Source of the DNA: Allobosea sp. BK604
GTDB taxonomy: Bacteria > Pseudomonadota > Alphaproteobacteria > Rhizobiales > Beijerinckiaceae
Reading direction: 5' to 3'
Assembly: GCF_004341515.1 (NCBI RefSeq)
Contig: NZ_SLZF01000010.1
Span: forward strand, 124,001 to 188,000
DNA length: 64,000 nucleotides
Below are positions 9,312-17,547 of this stretch, one piece after another (the first letter of the stretch is position 1; the number at the start of each line of letters is the position of its first letter). The notes under the pieces are model-generated. The model searched no databases. It saw only the letters and a list, made by a program, of their open reading frames with translations, and had not been told where the DNA came from. The translations under genes and the position numbers were made by a program.

Positions 9312-11491
9312 ATGTTCGACGTGTCCCAGAACGCTGCTCTCGACCGCCGTGGTTTCCTCAAGATCGGCGCGGCCCTGGGCGGCGGCCTCGCCCTGACCGT
9401 GGCCCTGCCGCCGATCTTGCGGCCGACCCTGGCCGAGGCTGCCCCCGCAGCGGCGCCCGGCTTCGCGCCCAACGCCTTCATCCGCATCGACCGTACGGGG
9501 CTGGTGACGCTGGTGATGCCGATGGTGGAGATGGGGCAGGGAACCTATACCGCCCACGCCATGCTGCTCGCAGAGGAGCTCGAGGTCGGGCTCGATCAGG
9601 TCAAGCTCGAGCATTCGCCGCCGAATGACGCGCTCTACGCCAATCCGATGCTGCACATCCAGTCGACCGGGCTTTCCTCATCCGTCCGCGCCTTCTGGGA
9701 GCCGCTGCGTCGGGCCGGCGCGGCGGCGCGCATGCAGCTGATCGCAGCTGCGGCCAAGCAATGGGGCGTCGATCCGGCCCGGCTGAAGGCCGAGCATGGC
9801 GCGGTCAGCGACGGCGCCCGGTCGCTGCCCTATGGCGCGCTGGTCGATGCGGCGGCGCTGCTACCGGCACCGGATCTGCAGAAGGTGGTGCTGAAGAACC
9901 CGAAGGATTTCAAGCTGATCGGGACCCGGGCCAAGCGGCTGGATACGCCGGACAAGGTGGTAGGCAAGGCCGAGTACGGCATCGACGTGAAGCTGCCGGG
10001 CCTGAAGGTGGCGGCGATCGCGATCTCGCCGGTCCGCGGTGGCAAGCCGAAGACGGTTGATGAAGCGGCCGCCCTGGCGATCAAGGGCGTGCGCCAGGTG
10101 GTCAGGACCGACGAGGCCGTGGCCGTGGTCGCGGACCATATGGGCGCGGCCAAGAAGGGGCTGGAGGCAGCGGCCGTGCAATGGGATGACGGCCCCAACG
10201 CCAAGTCGGCAGCGCCGACATCGTCCGGGCGCTGGAGGAGGATTCGAAGAAGCCGGGCGTCGTCGCCCGCAACGATGGCGACGTCGGCAAGGCGCTGGCG
10301 GGCGCGGCGCAGCGGCTGGACGCGATCTATCAGGTGCCCTTCCTCGCCCATGCGGCGATGGAGCCGATGAACTGCACCGTCCATGTCCGCAAGGATGGCT
10401 GCGAGATCTGGGTCGGCACCCAGGTCCCGACCTTGACCCAGGCGGTGGTGGCCGAGCTGCTCGGCCTGCCGAAGGAGCAGGTCCAACTGCACAACCATCT
10501 GCTTGGCGGCGGCTTCGGCCGGCGCCTCGAGCCGGACGGCACCCTGACCGCCGTCAAGGTGGCGCAGCAGGTCGACGGGCCGGTGAAGGTGGTCTGGAGC
10601 CGGGAGGAAGACATCCAGCACGACCTTTACCGGCCGTACTATTTCGACCGGCTCTCGGCCGGCCTCGATGCCCAGGGGCGGCCAGTGGCCTGGACCCATC
10701 GGATCGCCGGCTCCTCGGTGGTCGCGCGTTACCTCCCGCCGCTTTTCAAGAACGGCTATGATTTCGATGCGGTGGAGGGTGCCGCCGAGCCGCCCTATGC
10801 CCTCGAAAACATCCATGTCGACTATGTCCGGGTCGAGCCGCCGGGTGTCACCACCGCGTTCTGGCGCGGTGTCGGCCCCACGCACAACATCTTCGTGGTC
10901 GAGAGCTTCATCGACGAGCTGGCGGCGGCGGCCAAGCAGGATCCGGTCGCCTATCGCAAGGCGCTGCTCGGCCATAATCCGCGGGCGCTCGCCGTCCTGA
11001 CGCTGGCGGCGGAGAAGGCCGGCTGGGGCGCGCCGATGCCGAAGGGCCATGGTCGTGGCATCTCGGTGCAGTTCGCCTTCGGCAGCTATCTCTCGCAGGT
11101 CGCCGAGGTCGAAGTCGCACAGGACGGCTCGGTCAAGGTTCACCGCATCGTCTGTGCCGTGGATTGCGGTCTTCCGGTCAACCCGGACACGATCGAGGCG
11201 CAGATCCAGGGCGGCACCTTGTTCGGCCTGACCGCCGCGCTCTACGGCAACATCACCTTCAGGGACGGGCGGGTCGAACAGGCCAATTTCGATACCTACC
11301 AGCCGATGCGCATCAACGAGGCGCCAATGGTCGAAACCCATATCATTGGGAGTGCCGAGGCCCCGGGCGGCCTGGGCGAGGCGGCGACCGCGATCGTCAC
11401 CCCGGCGGTGACCAATGCCATCTTTGCCGCGACCGGCAAGCGCGTCCGCACCCTGCCGATTGATCCCATGCAACTGAAATCGTCGACCTGA
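9312..11491 (+). pseudogene. iorB: Molybdopterin-binding subunit (IorB-like), disrupted by a one-base frameshift near 10206
   Basis: Large subunit of an isoquinoline-1-oxidoreductase-type xanthine dehydrogenase family enzyme, about 726 codons when both frames are joined, close to the family norm. The start at 9312 has AGGAGG upstream and a Tat signal (DRRGFLKIGAALGGGLALT). The first frame is good to WDDGPNAK (ends 10205). After that the family-like sequence GSADIVRALEEDSKK lies in a different frame from 10208 and runs to 11491. The second part holds LGGGFGRRLEP and the catalytic-Glu region GLGEAATAIVTPAVTNAIF. One missing base at 10206-10207 explains everything. No slippery heptamer is visible, so this is a real frameshift mutation or a sequencing error. 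Confidence 0.85.
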
Positions 11492-11495
11492 GACG

Positions 11496-11540
11496 GCTAG
11501 ATAATCGGACCGGATATCGGATCCGGTCCGATTATCTAGC
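11496..11540. terminator. 20-bp perfect inverted repeat, probable bidirectional terminator
   Basis: Arms 11496-11515 (GCTAGATAATCGGACCGGAT) and 11521-11540 are exact reverse complements around a 5-nt loop (ATCGG). It starts 5 nt after the Mo-subunit stop codon. There is only a short T-rich tail (TCCTTGTTTT). A termination or RNA-stabilising role is likely; a mobile palindromic repeat is the alternative. Confidence 0.7.
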
Positions 11541-11550
11541 TCCTTGTTTT

Positions 11551-11598
11551 CGCATCGGCTTTTTCCGAAAACCGCAAGCCACTTTTCGGGCCGATGCG
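11551..11598. repeat. Dispersed palindromic intergenic repeat of Hyphomicrobiales type
   Basis: Outer arms CGCATCGGC (11551-11559) and GCCGATGCG (11590-11598) enclose TTTTTCCGAAAACCGC and a CTTTTCGG segment. This resembles a short palindromic element that I recall as abundant between genes in rhizobia and relatives. It is the only copy I saw in the window. Confidence 0.6.
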
Positions 11599-11610
11599 CT
11601 ATTTGGAAGG

Positions 11611-11994
11611 ATGGCCAGCTTGAACCTGTCACATTGGGCTCTCGCGGCCCTTCTCACCCTGGCCGTCGCCACGCCAGCGCTGGCCGATGGCGACGCGGCG
11701 CGCGGCAAGACCCTGTTCTCGCGCTGCAGCGCCTGCCACACGGTCACCGACCAGAACAGGCTCGGGCCCCATCTATCGGGCGTGTCGGGGCGCGTCGCCG
11801 GCACAGCCGCGGGCTATAGATATTCGAAGGCGATGGCCGCCTATGGCAAGAGCTGGGACGACGAGGCGCTCGATGGCTTCCTGGCCGCGCCGAGCAAGAT
11901 CGTGCCCGGCACCAAGATGATCGCCGGCGCCATCGCCAATCCGCAGGACCGCGCCGACCTCATCGCCTATCTCAAGACGGTGCCGTCACCCTGA
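11611..11994 (+). CDS. Class I cytochrome c (cytochrome c2-like)
   Basis: 127 aa with a signal peptide (LNLSHWALAALLTLAVATPALA, cleavage after ALA), one haem-binding motif CSACH and an axial-Met region GTKM. It is a periplasmic electron carrier. Its position just after the molybdenum hydroxylase genes suggests it takes electrons from that Tat-exported enzyme. The internal segment SKAMAAYGKSWDDEALDGFL is typical of mitochondrial/c2-type cytochromes. It may have its own promoter because a strong hairpin separates it from the Mo subunit. Confidence 0.93.
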   Translation: MASLNLSHWALAALLTLAVATPALADGDAARGKTLFSRCSACHTVTDQNRLGPHLSGVSGRVAGTAAGYRYSKAMAAYGKSWDDEALDGFLAAPSKIVPGTKMIAGAIANPQDRADLIAYLKTVPSP

Positions 11995-12306
11995 TCTGGG
12001 CGTGAGCAGACGCGCCGATGGTCGAGAAAATGTTCTGTTCAGCCCGGAACACGCCGCAGGAGCGGGCTGATCGACTCAGCTTGCGCTCTCGCGCTGCTGC
12101 GTCGTCAGGGTTGGATAGTCGGAATCGGCGAGCATTAGGCTAAATCGCCTCATCAAATGCGGGGCTGGAAGGGCTCATGCGCATTCTTCATGCATTGCCA
12201 GATTATAATACAATCTGATTGCATGATGCCGGCGCATGTGCCAAGACACGCCGGTCGGATGGGCAGCGCCTGACGCATTGCTGCCTGTGACTGGGAGCTT
12301 TGAACG
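11995..12306. other. Promoter region of the catabolic cluster
   Basis: Intergenic, 312 bp, with no gene seen. It contains the extended inverted repeat at 12188-12226 about 80 bp before the enoyl-CoA hydratase start, in a locally AT-rich stretch that likely includes the promoter. Confidence 0.5.
12188..12226. promoter_or_regulatory. Candidate GntR/FCD operator upstream of the catabolic cluster
   Basis: Nested inverted repeat: TCATGCA (12188-12194) with TGCATGA (12220-12226), and CAGATT (12199-12204) with AATCTG (12212-12217). The core ATTATAATACAAT (12202-12214) matches the FCD-type pattern ATTGTnnnACAAT with one half-site mismatch. The same pattern occurs perfectly at 17458-17470. Confidence 0.55.
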
Positions 12307-13026
12307 ATGCCGATCGAAATCGATGCCAAGGGCAGGGGAATCTCGGTCGTGACCCTCAATGGGCACGCCACCGAGAATTTCCTCTACACCCAGGACCTGC
12401 TCGATCTGGCGGATGTGCTGACGCAATGCAGCCTCGACAAGGACCTGCGCGCGCTCATCGTCACAGGTAAGGGCGGCACGTTCTGCGGCGGCCGCGTCGG
12501 GGTCAAGGGCCTGACCCGCGCCTCGGAGGTCGGCGACGATCTCAACGCCATCCTCAAGGTCAACAACGCGCTGAATGCCGTCAAGGTGCCGGTCATCGCC
12601 GCCATCGAAGGGCAGGCGTTCGGCTTCGCCTTCGGATTCACGGCCCAGTCCGACTATGCGATCGCGGCGGAGAACGCCGTCTTCTCCCTGCCGGAAATGT
12701 CGCACGGCCTGCCGCCGCTGATCGTGTTTTCGTATCTGTTCCGCTTCGTCTCCTACAAGCAGGCCTTCGAGCTCGCGCTGACCAGCCGCAAGATCCCGGC
12801 CGGTGAGGCCAAGGATGTCGGCATCCTGACGGAGGTCGTGCCGGCGGGGACGACGCTGCAGCGCGCGCTCGAGGTCGCCGAGAACATGGCGTCGTTCGAT
12901 CCGCGGACGCTCAGCCTGCTGCGCACCTTCGGGCGCAAGGCGGCCGAGCTGCATTCGCCCGAGCTCAGCGAGCATGCCGTCGCGGTGATGAGCATCATGC
13001 TCGCCGAGCGGGCCCCCGGCCACTAG
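12307..13026 (+). CDS. Enoyl-CoA hydratase/isomerase family protein
   Basis: 239 aa, a short crotonase. The oxyanion-hole region TFCGGRVG and the second motif EGQAFGFAFGF are recognisable, as is the later acidic segment SLPEMSHGLPP that holds the usual catalytic Glu position. The first motif departs from the common FSAGADL, so the reaction could be hydration, isomerisation or C-C cleavage of a CoA thioester. First gene of the catabolic cluster, 20 bp before the SDR gene. Confidence 0.88.
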   Translation: MPIEIDAKGRGISVVTLNGHATENFLYTQDLLDLADVLTQCSLDKDLRALIVTGKGGTFCGGRVGVKGLTRASEVGDDLNAILKVNNALNAVKVPVIAAIEGQAFGFAFGFTAQSDYAIAAENAVFSLPEMSHGLPPLIVFSYLFRFVSYKQAFELALTSRKIPAGEAKDVGILTEVVPAGTTLQRALEVAENMASFDPRTLSLLRTFGRKAAELHSPELSEHAVAVMSIMLAERAPGH

Positions 13027-13045
13027 GCGGGCAGGACAGGGCGAC

Positions 13046-14020
13046 ATGAACGTACTCGTAACCGGCGGGGCCGGGTTCCTCGGAAGCTATATCGTGGCAG
13101 CGCTCGCAAGCAGCGGCCACGAGGCCTTTGCCTATGATATCGCGCCGCCCGGCCCGGATGCGCTCAACGTGGCGCCGGCGCTCGCATCCCGCATTCGCAT
13201 CGGTCAGATCGGCGATCTCGCCCGGCTGTTCGATGTCTGTGCGTCCGAGCGGATCGAGACGATCGTCCATAGCGCGGGCATCGTCGGGCTGGAGACCTCC
13301 CTGCAGCAGCCGCTGGCGACCTACCAGACCAATGTGATGGGCATGGTGAATGTCTGCGAGGTGGCGCGCCAGACGCGAATGCGCCGTGTCGTCTTCATGT
13401 CCAGCAATGCGGCCTATCACAAGGGCCCCAACGACCGGCTCTATGAGACCGATCCGGCCTTTTCGCCGAGCAACGGCAATCCGGCGGGGCATTACGGTAC
13501 GTCAAAGATGGCGTCGGAGGCGATCGGGCTGGCCTATGCCAGCTTCCAGGACCTCGATTTCCTGAGCCTGCGGATCACCGCGATCTACGGCTTCGGCATG
13601 CGCAGCCCGATGTACATCAAGCCGATGGTGGAGAACGCGGTCCTCGGCTGGCCGACCCGGTTCGAGACGGGTGGTCCGATGAAGCGCGACTACACCCATG
13701 TGCTGGATTGCGGCGAGGCTGTCGTGGCCGCGCTCGGCGCGCCGCGCTGGACGGCTGGGGAGCAGCGGGTCCTGAATATCGCCGCGGGGCAGGCGCGCAC
13801 CGCCTCCGAGGTCGCTCAGGCCGTGCGCAACGTGCTTCCCGGCGCCGATATCGAGATCGGCGACCGGCTGACGCCGCTCGAGGAGGAGAACGTCAAGATG
13901 CGCGCGCCGCTTGATATCGGCGCGGCCAAGCGCCTGCTGAACTGGTCGCCGAAATGGTCGCTGGAAGCGGGCATCGCCGAATATGCCGAAAGCTTTCGGC
14001 GCAGCCTCTCACAGTCCTGA
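13046..14020 (+). CDS. NAD-dependent epimerase/dehydratase family protein (extended SDR)
   Basis: 324 aa with a Rossmann glycine motif VTGGAGFLGSYI at the N-terminus and the catalytic YxxxK as YGTSK, preceded by an MSSNAAYH strand. This is the extended-SDR architecture used by nucleotide-sugar epimerases and some catabolic dehydrogenases. Given its place between an enoyl-CoA hydratase and a lactonase-like hydrolase, a role in catabolism is more likely than sugar-nucleotide synthesis. Substrate unknown. Confidence 0.87.
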   Translation: MNVLVTGGAGFLGSYIVAALASSGHEAFAYDIAPPGPDALNVAPALASRIRIGQIGDLARLFDVCASERIETIVHSAGIVGLETSLQQPLATYQTNVMGMVNVCEVARQTRMRRVVFMSSNAAYHKGPNDRLYETDPAFSPSNGNPAGHYGTSKMASEAIGLAYASFQDLDFLSLRITAIYGFGMRSPMYIKPMVENAVLGWPTRFETGGPMKRDYTHVLDCGEAVVAALGAPRWTAGEQRVLNIAAGQARTASEVAQAVRNVLPGADIEIGDRLTPLEEENVKMRAPLDIGAAKRLLNWSPKWSLEAGIAEYAESFRRSLSQS

Positions 14021-14032
14021 TCGAGCCGAGCC

Positions 14033-14833
14033 ATGACCGACCTTCCGAACTACGAGCTCTATGCCATCAAGTACGCCTCGCGGGCCGGAAAGCGCTCCGA
14101 GAACTTCATCGGCGGCGATTCCCATGACGGCCCGATGCCGATGGCCTATTACGTCTGGGTCGCGATCGGGCCGGAGCGGAGCTATGTGATCGATACCGGC
14201 TTCACCGCCGAGATCGCCGCCAAGCGCAAGCGCGATCACCTGCGCTGCCCGGTGGATTCGCTGAAGCTCGTCGGCCTCGATCCGGCGAAGGTCACGGACG
14301 TCATCCTGACCCATCTGCACTACGACCATGTCGGCAATTTCGACAAGCTTCCTGCGGCGACCTTCCACCTGCAGGAAACCGAGATGCATTACGCCGTCGG
14401 GCGCTACATGCGCTACAAGAAGCTGCAGCATTCCTACGAGATCGAGGATGTCGTCGGAATGGTCCGGGCCAACTATGCCGGCCGCGTGCTGTTCTATGAC
14501 GGGGTCGCCGAGTTGGCTCCGGGCATCACGCTCCATCCCGCGCCGGGCCATTCGGCGGGCCTGCAGTTCGTGCGGGTCCATACCAAGCGCGGCTGGGTGG
14601 TCGTGGCCTCCGACGTCACGCATTTCTACGAGAATATGGAAACCTACAGGCCCTATGTGACCGCCTTCCATATCGGTTGCATGCTGGAAGGTTTCGACAA
14701 GCTGCGCGCGGCGGCCCCGTCGCCCCAGCATATCGTGCCCGGCCACGATCCTCTGGTGATGGAGCGCTACAAGGCACCCCGTCCCGATCTCGAAGGTATC
14801 GTAGTACGTCTCGACGAGGCTCCGAACGCCTGA
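14033..14833 (+). CDS. MBL-fold metallo-hydrolase, N-acyl-homoserine-lactonase-like
   Basis: 266 aa. The full dinuclear-zinc set of the metallo-beta-lactamase fold is visible: HLHYDHVGN (HxHxDH), PAPGHS (His), ASDVTH (bridging Asp) and VPGHDP (last His). The overall pattern fits the AttM/AiiA branch that opens lactone rings. In this cluster a lactone intermediate of the pathway is as plausible a substrate as a quorum-sensing signal. It starts 12 bp after the SDR gene, so the two are co-transcribed. Confidence 0.85.
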   Translation: MTDLPNYELYAIKYASRAGKRSENFIGGDSHDGPMPMAYYVWVAIGPERSYVIDTGFTAEIAAKRKRDHLRCPVDSLKLVGLDPAKVTDVILTHLHYDHVGNFDKLPAATFHLQETEMHYAVGRYMRYKKLQHSYEIEDVVGMVRANYAGRVLFYDGVAELAPGITLHPAPGHSAGLQFVRVHTKRGWVVVASDVTHFYENMETYRPYVTAFHIGCMLEGFDKLRAAAPSPQHIVPGHDPLVMERYKAPRPDLEGIVVRLDEAPNA

Positions 14834-14888
14834 TGCGACACGCCGTTGTGGGCTATGCGTCAGCGTTCGCTCTCAAGAGGTTTCATTC

Positions 14889-15614
14889 ATGACAGCTACA
14901 TCGCTCCGGGTCGCCCGCTCCGCAGTGTCGTTGAAAAGGCAGGTTATCGACACCTTGCGCAGCGCGATCTTCGATCGGCGCTTTGCTCCGGGCGACCGGC
15001 TGGTCGAGCGCGAGCTCTGCGAGATGCTCGATGTCAGCCGCACGCTGTTGCGCGAGGCCTTGAGCCAGCTCGAAGCGGAGGGCGTGGTCCAGATCATCCC
15101 GCATCGCGGGCCGATTGTCGCCGTCTACACGGCCGAAGACGCCAAGGCGATCTACGAGATGCGCGCGGCGCTGGAGGAGATGGCGGGCCGCTATTTCGTC
15201 GAGCGCGCGACCGACAAGGAATCCAAGGACCTGGAAATAGCCTTCGACGAGATGAAGCAGAAATACAGCGTCGAGCTGGGGTCTGACTATCTCAGCGTAA
15301 AAGCCAAGTTCTATGCCGCCCTGACCGCCGGCGCGCATAATCCCGTGCTGGTCGAGATGCTGCGGCTGATCCATGGCCGCGTTTCGATGCTGCGCGCGAC
15401 GACCTTGACGCAGCCGGGCCGCCTGGCGGCGAGCCTCGAAGAGCTCAGCAACATCGTCAAGGCCATCAAGGCCCGCGATGCGGAGGCGGCCGGACGGGCC
15501 TGCCGCCTGCATGTCGAGAATGCCGGGGCGATCGCAGCCATTCTCCTGGCGGAAGAGGCATCGGTGCAATCCGAGCCGGATGCGCCTTCGCCGCCGCGCC
15601 GCCGGCTCATCTGA
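14889..15614 (+). CDS. GntR family (FCD subfamily) transcriptional regulator
   Basis: 241 aa. The N-terminal winged helix includes LVERELCEMLDVSRTLLREAL followed by LEAEGVVQIIPHRGPIVA. The C-terminal all-helical FCD effector domain runs from about 90 to 225. It probably represses or senses the substrate of the surrounding cluster. Two sites matching the FCD-type operator pattern TTGTnnnACAA lie at 12202-12214 and 17458-17470, ahead of the two transcription units, supporting local control. Confidence 0.92.
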   Translation: MTATSLRVARSAVSLKRQVIDTLRSAIFDRRFAPGDRLVERELCEMLDVSRTLLREALSQLEAEGVVQIIPHRGPIVAVYTAEDAKAIYEMRAALEEMAGRYFVERATDKESKDLEIAFDEMKQKYSVELGSDYLSVKAKFYAALTAGAHNPVLVEMLRLIHGRVSMLRATTLTQPGRLAASLEELSNIVKAIKARDAEAAGRACRLHVENAGAIAAILLAEEASVQSEPDAPSPPRRRLI

Positions 15615-15644
15615 TCAACCTCACCGAACGTGACTGGCCTTACC

Positions 15645-16454
15645 ATGCAGCTCGATATCGCCCAGCAAGGCGCCCGGTCACGGGCCTCCAATGTCCATCT
15701 CGTCCGGACCGGTCAGCGAGGCAGGCCGCTCGTCGTCCTGATCCATGCGGTGGGTGTCGATCTCACCTATTGGGGCGAGCAGATCGAGGCCTTGGCGGCG
15801 TCCTATGACGTCATCGCCTATGATCTTCCCGGCCATGGTCGCTCGGACAAGCCGGAGAAGGGCTTCGGCTTCGCGGAGGCGGTCGCAACGCTTTCCCAAC
15901 TGATCGAAGGCGCCGCGGCGGGACCGGTCCATCTCGTCGGCCTCTCCGTCGGCGGCATGATCGCGCAGCATCTCGTGCTGGCCCGGCCGGATCTTGTCCG
16001 CTCGCTCTCGCTGATCGACAGCATCTCGACCTTTCCCGACCAGGTGCGTGCGGCGTTGCGCGAGCGCGCCCGCCTGACCCGGGCGGAGGGCATGGAAGCC
16101 ATCCTGAAGGCGACGATCGAGCGCTGGTTCACCGAGGATTTCGCGGCCCGCCGCCCCGATGTGATCGAGCGCGTGACGCGGACGCTGCTCGCCGACGATC
16201 CGGAGGTCCATGCCGGGATGTGGGAGATGATCGCGACACTGGATACCGCTCCCCGGTTGCCTGGTGTCGCCAAGCCGGCGCTGGTCATGGTCGGCGAGCA
16301 TGATCCGACCACGCCGGTCGCGGCCTCCCGCCTCATGGCCGACAGCATTCCCGGCGCGACCCTCCACGTCATCGCCGGAGCCTCGCACATGGCTCCGCTC
16401 GAAAAGCCGGCGGAAGCCAACCGAGTCCTGACGGATTTCCTGGCGGCTCACTAA
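15645..16454 (+). CDS. Alpha/beta hydrolase (enol-lactonase-like)
   Basis: 269 aa from the ATG at 15645; a GTG at 15630 would add 5 residues. The nucleophile elbow is GLSVGG, the oxyanion region IHAVGVDLTYW, the acid MVGEHDPTTPV and the catalytic His GASHMAP. The layout resembles 3-oxoadipate enol-lactonases, though close relatives act on many esters. It lies between the GntR regulator and the beta-hydroxyacid dehydrogenase. Confidence 0.87.
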   Translation: MQLDIAQQGARSRASNVHLVRTGQRGRPLVVLIHAVGVDLTYWGEQIEALAASYDVIAYDLPGHGRSDKPEKGFGFAEAVATLSQLIEGAAAGPVHLVGLSVGGMIAQHLVLARPDLVRSLSLIDSISTFPDQVRAALRERARLTRAEGMEAILKATIERWFTEDFAARRPDVIERVTRTLLADDPEVHAGMWEMIATLDTAPRLPGVAKPALVMVGEHDPTTPVAASRLMADSIPGATLHVIAGASHMAPLEKPAEANRVLTDFLAAH

Positions 16455-16480
16455 GCCTCTCTCATCGACCGGAGTGCATG

Positions 16481-17413
16481 ATGAAGATCGGATTTATCGG
16501 CCTTGGAGCAATGGGCGGCCCGATGGCGGGCCATCTGATCGATGCCGGCCACGAACTGACCGTACTGACGCGGAGCCGGGAAACGGCTGCCGCAACCCTC
16601 GCCAAGGGCGCGGTCTGGGGGGAAACGCCCCGGCAGCTCGCCGAAAATTCCGAGATCGTCTTCACCGTCCTGCCGGCGCCGAAGGATATCGTTGCGACGA
16701 TGGAAGGGCCGGACGGGCTCAAGGCGGGTTTCCGGCCCGGCACGATCTATGTCGATCTCTCGACGAATGCGCCCTCGCTGGTCCGCCAGCTTTTCGCAGA
16801 GCTGGCCGAGATCGGCGTGTCCATGCTGGACGCGCCGATCAGCGGTGGGCCGAAGGGCGCGGTTTCGCGCAAGCTGGCGATCTGGGTCGGCGGCGAACAA
16901 TCGACCTTCGACCGCTGCAAGCCGGTGCTCGAGCAGATGGGCGACCAGACCCGCTATCTCGGCGGCAGCGGCAGCGGCTCGATCGCCAAGCTCGTCCATA
17001 ACTGCGCCAATTACGGTATCCAGATGGTGCTGGCGGAATGTTTCACGCTCGGCGTCAAGGCGGGGGTCGATCCGGCCACGCTGTTCGGCGCGATACGGCA
17101 GGGTTCGCTCGGCCGCCAGCGCGCCGTCGACCGGATGGCAGACCAGTTCCTGCCGCATGTGTTCGACCAGCCAACCTTCATCCTGGAACTCGCCCATAAG
17201 GACATCTCCCTGGCGACCGCGCTGGGGCGGGAGACCAACGTCCCCATGCGCATCGGCAACATGACGCTCGCCGAGATGACGGAGGGCCTGAACAAGGGCT
17301 GGGGGAAGCTCGATTCCCGCGCCGCGATGCTCGTCCAAACCGAGCGTTCGGGGGTCGACATTCGCGTTCCCCGCGATGTGCTGCAGGACATCCTCAAAAA
17401 CGAGCCGCTCTGA
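16481..17413 (+). CDS. NAD(P)-dependent beta-hydroxyacid dehydrogenase (3-hydroxyisobutyrate dehydrogenase family)
   Basis: 310 aa. The dinucleotide motif GFIGLGAMGGPMAGHL, the substrate motif DAPISGGPKGA and the catalytic Lys in SGSIAKLVHNCAN are all present. The family oxidises 3-hydroxyacids such as 3-hydroxyisobutyrate or tartronate semialdehyde. Two adjacent ATGs exist (16478 and 16481); the second has better spacing from the GGAG at 16471. Substrate not predictable from sequence alone. Confidence 0.9.
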   Translation: MKIGFIGLGAMGGPMAGHLIDAGHELTVLTRSRETAAATLAKGAVWGETPRQLAENSEIVFTVLPAPKDIVATMEGPDGLKAGFRPGTIYVDLSTNAPSLVRQLFAELAEIGVSMLDAPISGGPKGAVSRKLAIWVGGEQSTFDRCKPVLEQMGDQTRYLGGSGSGSIAKLVHNCANYGIQMVLAECFTLGVKAGVDPATLFGAIRQGSLGRQRAVDRMADQFLPHVFDQPTFILELAHKDISLATALGRETNVPMRIGNMTLAEMTEGLNKGWGKLDSRAAMLVQTERSGVDIRVPRDVLQDILKNEPL

Positions 17414-17454
17414 CACCGGCGCGGCGCCAGTCTGCTTGACTCCAAACATTCAAA

Positions 17455-17473
17455 ATGATTGTCTGACAATCAT
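17455..17473. promoter_or_regulatory. Perfect palindrome, candidate GntR/FCD operator before the ABC importer genes
   Basis: ATGATTGTC-T-GACAATCAT is a perfect 9+1+9 palindrome about 75 bp upstream of the solute-binding protein start. Its core ATTGTCTGACAAT matches the consensus seen for FCD-type GntR regulators. A TTGACT hexamer at 17436 lies just upstream. Confidence 0.7.
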
Positions 17474-17547
17474 ATAAAAATGATGTGGCTTATGCGCCGA
17501 CAGCTGGCGCGACCGCAGACAGAAAAGCTCAACGAGTGGAGGAAGTT

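Noticed and set aside
10200..10215. Programmed ribosomal frameshift in the Mo subunit
   Set aside because: No slippery heptamer or downstream pseudoknot is apparent, and the family is not known for recoding.
9830..11632. 600-codon open frame on the minus strand
   Set aside because: Shadow of the Mo-subunit gene caused by GC-rich codon bias. It is open only because the sense gene avoids the relevant triplets; no motif seen.
14033..14833. Naming the lactonase-like gene as a quorum-quenching enzyme
   Set aside because: Metal ligands fit the family, but the catabolic context makes another lactone substrate equally likely, and no luxI/luxR pair is nearby.
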